A stretch of DNA of 64,000 nt from Fomes fomentarius (Eukaryota > Basidiomycota > Agaricomycetes > Polyporales > Polyporaceae): positions 620,001 to 684,000 of the forward strand of contig JABYQN010000007.1 in NCBI GenBank assembly GCA_022606135.1, given 5' to 3'. Of this stretch, positions 54,063 through 64,000 are shown in pieces. Made by a program: the position numbers and the translations under genes. Numbering within the stretch: position 1 is the stretch's first letter; every line of letters starts with the position of its first letter. The notes under the pieces were generated by a model that did not search any database, was not told the DNA's origin, and saw only the letters and a program-made list of their open reading frames with translations.

Positions 54063-57000
54063 CACCCTGCTGCTGTAATAGCTGTAGCAGCCACCCTATG
54101 TCCGCACGCGCGGTTGCGGATCAAGGGACTCGCCCCAGTGAATAGCGATGATTCCTATCGAAGGATGTGGCGTTGCAGGCATTCAATATGGAACTGAAGT
54201 TTCGGATTCCCATCGGGCGATTTTATGCCTTCAGCGTGCTGGTATTCCCAGCCTCTCGTCATGGGGATGCGGGGAAATGAATGTCGGCCGCCTGAGGTCG
54301 AGAAGCACGCCCGGGGAGGAACGCTGCACGCGTGTGTCGTCAGCGTGTATGACTGCAAGAAGCTCCCTGCGGGGCCCCACGTCCCTCACGGTGCTGCTTT
54401 GGGTGATCTGTGACTGGTGAGAAAGAAGCATTCAATAGAAGCAGCCGGGCTAATGGAAAGATTGGTATGAAATGCATACGGGGATGTATTGTGGCCACAT
54501 GAGCGCTGATCCCGCGTGGAACGAGCATGGTCGAAACGGTTTGTGGACTGCGTTGGACGCCGACGTGTTTCGTGACGCGTGATCGGCAACCACAAGATGC
54601 TAGTTTGCCGACGTGGACGTCTGTTTTCCATGAAGACACCCAGAGGTCCCTGCATCGTTCTTAGCACAAACATTCGCGAAGCGGATTATGACGTGAATGA
54701 CCTAGGGGGTATGGGAGATGATGAGTTCAGCCTGAGTTGACCATGAAGCTCAGGAAGCGCGCACTCGTACACGATTGTCGTCAGGGGCGCTCGAGTCTCG
54801 ACACTCCGCCGAATGCGAGCCTCAAGGCTACGGGAGGCTGCCACCTGCATGGACCCACAACCCTGCCACTAAGGATCGGCCTCATCTTGTTCACTTATCC
54901 CTGGCTTGTGGATAAGCTATCCGCGCAAACACCAGACAAGACGTCCGCGTTGTCTAGGAGATGCTTGGACCCACTCGTACCAGCACGAAGACGGAAGTGC
55001 ACCTATCCGGCCAATCCTTGTTGTTGCAATATATTGTCATTTAGATCAGTGCTTGTCCCTTTATTGTGGATGAAGGACTCTAACTCACTCGTTATACACC
55101 GGCGCCGACCGCAGCTAGTGCTTATGAAAGCCAGGGCTTGTTCTCGTAGGAGGTTAGCTCGTTGCGATCTATGATCGAGACTTGTAAGTGGACAAGCCGC
55201 GGAAGCAAAACGTATCTCCTCCGGATTCGACTCCTCGCAACGGCGACCGAGGCCGCTTATTGTCTCGTTTCAGGACGGAGATGGTACAAGCTAACTGAGA
55301 CAAGCACATCGCCTGATCAAGTTTGGCCATAAGCAAGCCTCCAACAGAGTATAGCACTTCATTTATATGACGCGCTTGATGGAGATGATGATGCCTCCGT
55401 GAATATGTCCGGCCACACCTCGTGCGCAGGACGCAAAGCGGTGATTACGACCACACTTGCGCAAATGCAGCACCGTCAAATTGATCTTGACCAGCCGCCT
55501 TGCAAGTAGACGAAACTGCGTCGGATATCGCGGGTAGTGTCAAATCTGCTCACATCCTTGCTTCAAACATCATCAGCTCGTTCCTAGCCAAGGGAACGGT
55601 CCGTGTAAGAGAGAACAATCCGATGCTATTTGGACACAAAAATCGTGATGGATATCGAGCGCGATCAGCTGATATCTGCCCGCAGACCTGCGTGAAACAG
55701 GAGCTAAACGTGTCCATGCACCTCAGAGTCCGATATATGCATATGTCGATTGAACGTTCTGGCTGTACTTACGTACAGTTGAAACGATCTTTTGTACGCT
55801 CATTATGCAGACTGACATAATGAATCACGGGCGGAGTATTATTCACAAGTCGAATGCAGTCGAAGAGCACGTATCCGCAAGAGACACGTTTCCAAAGGTG
55901 CAATAACGTACAAACGAATGGCTCTCCGAGGTCGTCGGTATGGCACCACCAGGCCCAAACTTCTCTCCGATCCGTTGTTCTGCGGAGTCTCCGAGTCCGA
56001 AAGCATTTCCGGACCTATTCCTAAGACAAGTGACTCGATTCGACAGAACGCACCTAGTGTGCCACCCATCCATCATATGAATGCCTCGAGTCGCATCGAT
56101 AGTCCTCTGATGGCCATCGCAGTGTCTTCGTGGAGTTCCGTCTCGGCGACCAATGGGCACATGGTAGGGAGAAATGAAGAGGCGGTGAATCATAGCTGAC
56201 GAGTCCATACCAAGCTCGTTCCTATCCAGATAATTGCTGCATTCTGGGGCCCAAGTAACAGGGCGCTAGGTAATCGATGCGGTCTCCGGCGGTACAATAG
56301 GGCCTCGTCGTCATGCAGGCTGGGAGGAATGGAGAGGAATGAGATCTGCGTGATCGTACAGAGATCCAGAGGCCAAAGGAAGCGCTCCTTACTCCGGCCC
56401 GGGCGCTCCCAGCCTTTCCAACCAATAGCAATCCTCAGCTTCTGCATCCTCTGATTGGCTTACCTCTCACCAGCCAATGACATCGCTCGAGTCTCTCTCC
56501 CTCTCACCTCCGTGAACTATCCTGAGCCTCGAGTGCTACACTGACTCGGCATGATTCGTCTCTTACTCAAAGTTAATTGCTAACTAGGTCACCCGCTCAA
56601 CGCGCATCGTTTTGCGTAGTTCCGAGTCACGACGATCCCGGACAAGGATCCCGACTCGAACTGATTCCCACCCGCCTATTGGCGTGCCAAAACTGGCACA
56701 AGATTCGCGTTCAGATTTCTCAAGCCATGCTCGTTGATACCTCGGAAGCAGTCCCTCGCATGCCCCATGCAGGTGCGCCCGTCCCAGGCTTTGCGGGTCT
56801 TGCTGACGAGGAGAATAGAAATAATGAAGCTGTGACACCAGGCAGTGCTCGCGCGAGGCTCGACCGTTCGAAATTGCTGAAACGCTGCCCGAGCCGTGAG
56901 GAAGAGCAGTACGAAGAAGCACCGACGGGGGCCGCGACCGACAGTCATGACAGGTTCACCTAGCACGGCGGCAGTGGTCTTGGGTCCTCTAGGCCTGTTG

Positions 57001-60000
57001 TATGTGGAGTAGGTTCATCTTCAGCTTGTCATGTTGCACTCCACAGGCTCGCACAATGTACCATCCTGTGGTACGTACTGCCTTGTCCGGCGTACCTGGG
57101 AACTGACATAACGACTGTGAGTAGATTGAGTGCAGATTCGGAAACGAACACACAAGTCTGACAGTGCAAAACGCGCACCCGCGTGTGCGACCATGCGCCT
57201 TTCGACTTCCTTCCCGACAAGTCCTCGCGATGCACGCGAATCCGTGTTAGTCGTCCATACTCACCGTCCACGAGCTGTGGCTGGGACCCGCGGAATGCAT
57301 ATGATGACCGTCGCAGACAGGCACAATCGATGGATCTACGCGGAGCACTCAAGACGATGACGGGCCTCGGAAGCATCTTCCTCGCGAGCCAATCTCTGCG
57401 GACGATCACGAATCCACGATGCGCATGTCGACGCCGGCCCATGACCCGGTTGCGATACGCAACAGCCTGAGTTTTAGTGCAGTTGTCGAGCGCAACGGAC
57501 GGAAAGTTCCAGGAGCACGAAGCATGTAAGACTGTGCTGGATGCCCACTGCCCTAAGCATCCTTATGTGCGTATCATTACATACACTTACTCATGTGAAT
57601 GTGCATGTTGTCCCTGCCCGTGCTGATGATGCTCACGTTCAAACTTCACACAGCACTTGTGCCAGTGATGGGATCATCTCGGACTGCCGTACGATAAGTC
57701 CAGTACGGAAGGCGGTCAACGACGCAGCGGCTCACGAGGACTTATCCTCCGGATGTCATATGTGCAGTGCTGCACAAATCTTCCTCGCAGCCCTGCTGTC
57801 GCACGCCATCACGCACGGCTTTGACTAGTGAGCTTTCCGAGATACTTGACAATGCGTATGATCGATCTCTCATCCGGCGCAGCGTAGGCGGAGATCAGCG
57901 TTAGTCGAGCGCTTCCGCGAACAAAGTCAGCACTCACTGTACTACATATATACGTGCTAACCTCCTACTCATTGCCAGTGTACCAGTGAACACGCTCGCT
58001 CACTAGCGGATTCGCGAGGCATGAAACGCGTAGGATCAAGTGGGAAGTAACCGGTTACCACGAGCATGACCCTGTCCTACTTACCCCGGGCCCCTTATCG
58101 CTTCCGTTCGCGTGTCGACATTTCTCAGCTTTCTCACCGCGGTCACTCGGACATATGCCTTTATAGTTCACTCTCAGTCTGTCATCCGCAACATGTGCAA
58201 ATGGACCCAACATCAGCATATGCACGGCTATGTAATACGCACCCTTGGCGGGCTGCCTCAGCCATGCAACAACCTCGGCACAACCGCTCGTCCACAGCAG
58301 GGCAGGGCGCTGCAGATATCCGCTAGAATCCCGCTCTCAGGAGTCACAAAGTTCTCAGTCTGGCAGTGTTTCGCAACCACATTCGCACTCCTCAGGCCCA
58401 GGAGTACTTACTGCTAGATGACAGTCCTTCGGCCGGCTTCTCGGAGCACTCGGTCCTCGTCCCGCTCCAGCCGACGCTTTCGCGTCTTCCATCGCCATGT
58501 TCGTCATCAATTTTCCACTCTTCTATCTCGCGGCTGCTGCTGCCTGTTGCTACTGACCCACTTACACTTAGCAGTCCGGAGATCCCCAGCCTGTCGACAA
58601 GCACTTAGCTTAGCGTTTAGCACTGGGTATCAGCCCGCTGAGCGCGTTTATTTATCCGCCCAACTCCCGACCGAGAGCGCGAGCCCCTGTGTCCGATAAC
58701 ATAGGATTCGCAAAATCATCTCGTTCTTGGTCAGCGCGTCACCACACACCCGTCCCCAGTTCCCGTCCGAGTCGCACATGCATGTGCTATGTGCACTTGC
58801 ATGTAAGTATCCGGGAATGAATAGCCACCTGAGTCACACTCGCTCGTCTACTTATCTTGCCAAGATGTTCTTGTAACAGGTCCGGCCGCTCGAGATGCGA
58901 ATCATTCAACCCACACACAGCCGGCTCATACGGCTTCCCGTACATACCGTTGCCGTCGCGCAAGCCCACACTGGTAGGAACCGCTGGACGCCCGTGCGGA
59001 GATTGCCAGAGCCAGGGAGGCTGGAACATTTGGGTGCTATAGACACCGTTCAGGCCCGAGCGCCGGATGCAAGGCGCACGCCATGATTGCTGCACAGTGC
59101 TGCTGCAGACTAGGACCGCTCGGGACTAGCGCACCAGGCAGTGAGTCGCGAAACTGCCAGTCGCTCAGCGCCGCTCCCGAGTTCGGCATTGGACGAAGAG
59201 CAGTACTTCGGAAGATAACGAGGAGGCCGCGAAAAAAAAATACCAACCCCGCGACTCCGCGCCTTGTAGGTAGCGGGTGCGGAACTTTGGTGCGGAACCA
59301 CGGCCCACTGGGCTTCTCGTTAGGAGTCAGTACTCGCCAGTCTGTCTTCTTCGCTGTACTACCTGCTGGCGGAGAAGCTAGCTGAGTATGTAACGAGTTA
59401 GTACAGGACTACAGGGCGGAGTCGGTGTGGCCGTCTGCATGCGCGCTGGCTTCTAACTCCTAACGTTATACTTAGCGACGACCGACATGCGTCCTGAACA
59501 CACATACACCGTACTGCTCGCAGACCGGTCGACGTCCGCGGATAGAAGCCTCGTCCCTTCAGCACGCCTTAAGGCCCCTGACAGTCGACCGGCCTTGGAC
59601 GCTGGCAATCCCTGATCATGACAAGAGACACGACATGAATTCCGAGCGCATAACCTCCGCAGCCCTCCTGCCAGATGCCTGAGGAGTGCCGGTGTAATGC
59701 CGATTTGTCAGGCACGCGCCGCGGAAGCAAAACACCTTGAAGCTCGAGTTTTGAATTTGAGCGTCTACCATTTGTAGATCAAGTTGTGCATCCGAGGACA
59801 CATGCTTCTGTGGCTTGTGCTCTCCGGTTCTGTGTCCAGACGAACCTACCTGACGGCCACGGTCCCGCTCGTTCAATGAACACCTCAATCAGGATCAATA
59901 ACCTTACGACAGTGCCAAATGTACCAGTACGCGACACGACCCTATTCCGACAGCCTTCCGTTCAACACCGGTTATATAGATGTAACGTAAATGCAAGTGC

Positions 60001-60189
60001 TTTGTCATCAAACGGGACAGAACATGACTTACGAGGGCCTCTCCGGAGTCCGTGGATATAGGAACATCCATGGCCCATATCAAAGTGGCAACATGGTGGG
60101 CGGGGCAAAGACGCGCGGCGCCCCAGCCGGACTATTAAGATTCAATCCCTGGTGGAGCGTGGGTTAACTTGAATCGTGTCCTGATTGGT

Positions 60190-60207
60190 GGGGGGGGGGG
60201 GGGGGGG
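60190..60207 (+). repeat. Poly-G tract (18 G)
   Basis: Uninterrupted run of 18 G following TTGGT. Length may be unstable or affected by sequencing error. Potential quadruplex-forming sequence. Confidence 0.85.
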
Positions 60208-60881
60208 CAGCGCTAGCCTGGTGGGGTGAAGAGGAAGCTCAGACTCGCTCGCTTGAAGGGCGCGATAACGATCCGAGTGCCACGAACCATCATGGTTTTT
60301 CGACGCTCCGATCACCAGCCGGGGCGCCGCAACGAGGACGAACTCGCCGAAGATCAGAGAATGGCCGACCGAGGATGAGGATGGCGGCAAGGAAGCCCGA
60401 GAAGGAAGCCAACTGACCTATTAATGCGATGGTTGAGAGCTCCGGAGGCTTGGAGGAGCTTCAGTAGCTACGAACCTGAATGGCGGGGGGTTCGCCGCCC
60501 GGGGTGGCTGGACTGGCAGCACGGGTCGGTCCGGACGTTCATCCTCACCACAGTTGCGTGGGCACCGAGCAGCGCATGGCGGGGAATCCGAGACTCCTGA
60601 ACGCTGCTTCAACGTTAAGACGACGACTCGGGGACACCTTTAATTACTTCCAAGCAAAACGTCACAGATTGACTTCGAACCCCGGGTGCTGCCAGGACCT
60701 ATTCCAGACCAGACTCGGCTCGGAGAGGCTGGCAGTGCGCGCGCTAGTCGACAAGTCACCGAGTAGCTTGAACGTTGGAACAAGTCGGAGAGAGATCTGC
60801 ATCTGCAGCCTGTCGTAGACAACCGTCAGGGCGCAACCCCGGATAAGTACATATCGTGGACGTGGCGGTTGCGCGGGTACG

Positions 60882-60911
60882 CCGATACCGATACCGATAC
60901 CGATACCGATA
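60882..60911 (+). repeat. CCGATA hexamer repeat, five units
   Basis: Five perfect CCGATA units, partly continued by CT-ATG. No coding context found. The minus frame would read Gly-Ile repeats. Confidence 0.85.
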
Positions 60912-61631
60912 CTATGTGCACGATTGAACGATGCTGGCACGATGGACTGATGGCGATTGGCACGCAATCCCGATGTCGGACGTGAGCACCTTCGTGCGCG
61001 TCTGACTGATAACTTGCAATTGGACCGTCGACCTTTTTAGTACCACTTGCTGCTGATAATTACCCCGCATGGGGGAGCCAGGATCGCGCGCAGTGCGGGA
61101 CTTGGGAGACTTGGGACTATGTATGTATTGATCGTGATGCATATGCATGATACCTGAGGCCGAGGGCGTCCACTTGTCCATCTGTCGTGAGTTAGGCACA
61201 CCTTTGTTCGTGGCAAGTGTGACTCGGACGAATGCGATTGCATTTGTCTATAGCGCGCGGTACCGGTACTGAGTAGTGAGTACCAACTTTTACTTAGCTG
61301 CAGCCATCATGCATCATGCATCATTTATCAGTTCACGGCGCCGTCGGTCGCTGTCTATACAGCTATGTATATACACTGACTCGCACACGCCGCCGATCCC
61401 AGACGCACGCGGACACAGAGAAGCTGGGAGAGGGGCAAGTAAGTCCGGATTCGCACCATCAATCAGCGAGACACGTTAGAGAGGTACATGCATGTGAGCA
61501 GTTAACACTCGTGGGGCGCGTTAGAGCGGTTTGATCAGTTGAGCAGTCAAAGTCAAGGAACACACATGTACATACCGCATTATCCGTCAAGATACTATAG
61601 TAGCCGCTGCTGCTGCTACCTGTTACCCGCC

Positions 61632-61674
61632 ACCTGTTAACCTGTAACCTGTAACCTATAACCTGTTATCTGTT
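61632..61674 (+). repeat. Imperfect AACCTGT heptamer array
   Basis: About six degenerate units of the type ACCTGTTA/ACCTGTA/ACCTATA. It looks superficially telomere-like but does not match TTAGGG or its complement. Confidence 0.6.
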
Positions 61675-61922
61675 GCCCCATGCGACTCGCCCGTGAAACC
61701 CCCACGTTCGGGCTGCCCGCTGTTAACGCGCTGTAGCCACATGCTCCGAGTCCGATGCCAGTGCCAGTGCACCCGCCGCCGCCGCCGCCTCGGTCCCAGC
61801 GTCGACTCTCGAGCCTCGCGAGCAACCCCGAACGTTGATGTTAACGCCGCAGACCCATGGCCCACACATCATGATAAGGCCTGAGCATGAGGACGCTGCT
61901 GACACAGGGCGCGCTGTCGATT

Positions 61923-61952
61923 GGGGAAGGGGAAGGGGAAGGGGAAGGGGGG
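61923..61952 (+). repeat. GGGGAA array with terminal GGGGGG
   Basis: Four GGGGAA units followed by six G. This gives five runs of at least four G separated by two A, a strong match to the intramolecular G-quadruplex pattern. Confidence 0.85.
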
Positions 61953-62488
61953 TTGAGAATCAGAGGAAGGAGAAACTCGAGAAAGCATCCGGAGACGATT
62001 GGCGGTTCGATTTCGATTCGCGCCAGGTCGAACGAAGGTCGAAGTTCGAAGTTCGAGGTCGAGGGGCAGTGCACCCGGTGCACGCTTGTACCAGACCCTA
62101 TTGTATACGTGACTTACTTGGGGGTTGGAGAAGGCTGCTACATCCCTAGGAACACGAACCACGGACGCAGTCGATTTGCTGGTGATACTGCCGCTGCCCG
62201 ATGCTAGTACCAGTGCCAGTGTCAGTGCTCATCACCGTATTTCACCAAATTTCAGCTGGAGTCTCGAATTAACGTGTGGGGCACTGTGGATCTGTGGAGC
62301 ACGTCAGTCAGCCATGTATTTGGACACTTGAGCAAAATGAAGAGGCGGTGCGAGTTGCGACCTCGGCCGGATTTTGGTATTATGTTCATGTCGGTATGTA
62401 CTCGTCACGCAGCAAGTACTCGGTATTCAGTTATCAGCATTTGCTTGCTCCGCCAGCTGCGGCTCCCATCGGATCCGTATCGCGTGTA

Positions 62489-62513
62489 CCCATCCATCCA
62501 TCCATTCATCCAT
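62489..62513 (+). repeat. CATC tetranucleotide repeat
   Basis: CCATCCATCCATCCATTCATCCATG-type tract with one interrupted unit. Simple microsatellite. Confidence 0.75.
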
Positions 62514-64000
62514 GGATGTCCGAGATGAGATGCCATCGTTGACAGTCGCCGGTCACGGCCCCGGCCTCGGAGATGCATGGCGTTGTGCACATGGAGACCC
62601 GTGACATTATAGATGTAAATGGTAGATGCACAGAAGGCATGTCCGTGCGCACATGCATGCCCGTCGATGCCCATTGTTCCGCTCTCACGGAGGGACGCGG
62701 ACGCGGACGCTGTGAGCGGAGTGGCGGAGTGAAGAGGTGAAAGGGTGGAGGAGTGGAGGAAGGATAACTTGAAGCAAGTCGACAAGTCTATGTCGAGACT
62801 TAACTGGGCTCCTGCCCGATCGGGCGCAACAGCACAGGCCTCGATTTGGGATTCGCATTCAATATTCAGCCCGCACTGGGCCTCGTGATTGGGGAGTGGG
62901 AGCGTTGATGCAGATGGATGTGAGTGGGATGGCAGTGAAATCGATGATGCATGAGAATCACTAGTACTAGTATTAGTACCGCGCGTGTTACTAGCTCGAG
63001 ACATTTTGTCGGCTGCGGAGCACGCGTACGAATTGCCTAGGACCAAGGCGCCTGAGAAGGTGCTGGTCTCACGCAGTACGCGGCCAAGTACTGACGCCGT
63101 TCAGGTGTGTCTTTCGGATTAATCGCGAGCGTACTTGAGTATGCTTATGTCGCAGTATGCCATGTCAGATCGACCGAGGACAACGAGCGAGCGGGTGCGC
63201 ATTGCGCATCCTCCACAGAGAACTATAAGTGGAGTCGGCTGCCAGACTGCAGTTGGCTGAGAACTCGGGCGTGGAGGGCATGTCTGTCCGCGCACACAGG
63301 CTTCGGCATCTGCCTGCTCCGCGCCCTTTTTCACGCGCATGCCAAACGGCGTGCGACAAGAATTGAAGAATAGAGCGAGGGGGAACATAGGATCTGCTTG
63401 ATCACAAAAACATACGCCAGGGCCCAATCGGACCCGGTGCCTCTACTACCAAGTTCGACCGACGTCTGGGCCGGCTGACGTCGTTGGTGCACCCCCTTCC
63501 GCTCCTCACACTCGTCCACCGTCAGCCAGAGAAGCTCGCATCGGAGCCGGAGAGAACCACCCGGCGAACGACCGTACAGAGCTCTTGAGTAGCCGTTGTG
63601 GGCGCGCGAAAAAGGCTCACCTCCCACTCTGCCTGACCGGGCAGTCGTTCTATGCATCGCGCGCGCGCGTGGCAGCAGATCGTTCGAGGGGGCCCGCGAA
63701 CGAGTTTCAGCATACCATACATAACGTACGGTGCGCTCCCGAGCGGAAGCTTGCAGAACGCTGCGAAGGCCTGGGTACTGGGCACGTACGATGCCGGCGG
63801 GGCTGCAAAGCTCGCCCGTCGTGACAGAGTGCGAGAGCGTGTGGGAGCTTGCTCGTGCTGGACAGCTGGGGCTGGAGAGAGAGATGCCTGCGGCGCGATG
63901 GGAGAATGCCGGCGAAAGCTTCGCGGAACGACCAGCCCCCGCTCCAGCCTTCTCGCAGAGCCCCCGTCTGAGAGTGTTCGGTACCCGATGCGGTGCGGCC

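Larger units (their letters stand above)
49167..64000. other. Gene-poor, repeat-bearing arm of about 15 kb
   Basis: No confident protein-coding gene, tRNA or rRNA. Open frames are short, inconsistent in splice phase and lack family motifs. One minus frame at 53841-54062, with a CxxC and CxC pattern, is listed separately. The arm holds a directly repeated unknown element (49479-50462 and 52688-54060), an 18-G run, a GGGGAA array, hexamer and tetramer arrays, and numerous short duplicated words. I could not identify LTRs, terminal inverted repeats, reverse transcriptase or transposase domains. It may be an accessory, heterochromatic or subtelomeric-like segment full of decayed elements. Confidence 0.5.

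Noticed and set aside
61632..61674. Telomere-like appearance of the AACCTGT array
   Set aside because: Units are degenerate and do not match TTAGGG or CCCTAA. It is internal and only about 40 bp long.
1..64000. tRNA, rRNA, CRISPR or classical LTR/TIR transposons
   Set aside because: Several TTCGA-type words were examined as possible tRNA B boxes, but none is flanked by a foldable T arm. No regularly spaced repeats, long terminal repeats or polymerase/transposase motifs were found.
1..64000. A coordinated biosynthetic or defence gene cluster
   Set aside because: Neighbouring genes belong to unrelated housekeeping, regulatory and surface functions. No backbone synthase, P450 set, transporter or restriction-like module is present.

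Overview
The window is nuclear DNA from a filamentous basidiomycete, most likely an Agaricomycete. Nearly all genes are split by short GT-AG introns of about 50-60 nt. Genes lie on both strands with intergenic gaps of 0.2-1 kb. Several proteins are typical of mushroom genomes: F-box/LRR proteins of the MHR-type, small isoprenylcysteine methyltransferase-like (ICMT) proteins, a TPMT-like methyltransferase and a Hos3-type deacetylase. Exon boundaries were worked out by hand from reading frame and splice consensus. No tRNA, rRNA or CRISPR could be supported.

Layout. 0-16.4 kb is gene-dense: the 3' part of a cyclopropane-fatty-acid synthase gene (+), a Rif1-like gene (-), an ICMT-like gene (+), a small heat-shock protein with a long Gln-rich N-terminus (+), a second ICMT-like gene (+), an Rrn5-like Pol I factor (-) and an unknown gene (+). 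16.4-26.7 kb holds a decayed F-box gene, an intact F-box/LRR gene (-), a TPMT-like methyltransferase (-) and a secreted protein (-), separated by long empty stretches. 26.7-46.8 kb is again mostly housekeeping: Prp1/Prp6 splicing factor (+), a pepsin-like protease with a probable GPI tail (+), a broken F-box gene (+), Sen54 (-) divergent from a mitochondrial SAM carrier (+), a small hydrophilic protein (-), a RING-H2 protein (-) and a Hos3-like deacetylase (+).

At 47.1-49.2 kb lies an inverted copy of the 10.7-13.0 kb block. It carries an intact third ICMT-like gene and a decayed 3' fragment of the Rrn5-like gene. From 49.2 kb to the end (about 15 kb) I find no confident gene. That stretch holds a 1-1.4 kb directly repeated unknown element, G-rich tracts, short simple repeats and isolated open frames.

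The genes do not form one pathway. Several touch RNA processing (Prp6, Sen54, Rrn5), chromatin (Rif1-like, Hos3-like) or SAM-dependent methylation (CFA synthase, three ICMT-like proteins, TPMT-like, SAM carrier), but nothing shows that this is more than coincidence. The most notable structures are the inverted segmental duplication with opposite fates for its two genes, and the unknown two-copy element in the gene-poor arm.
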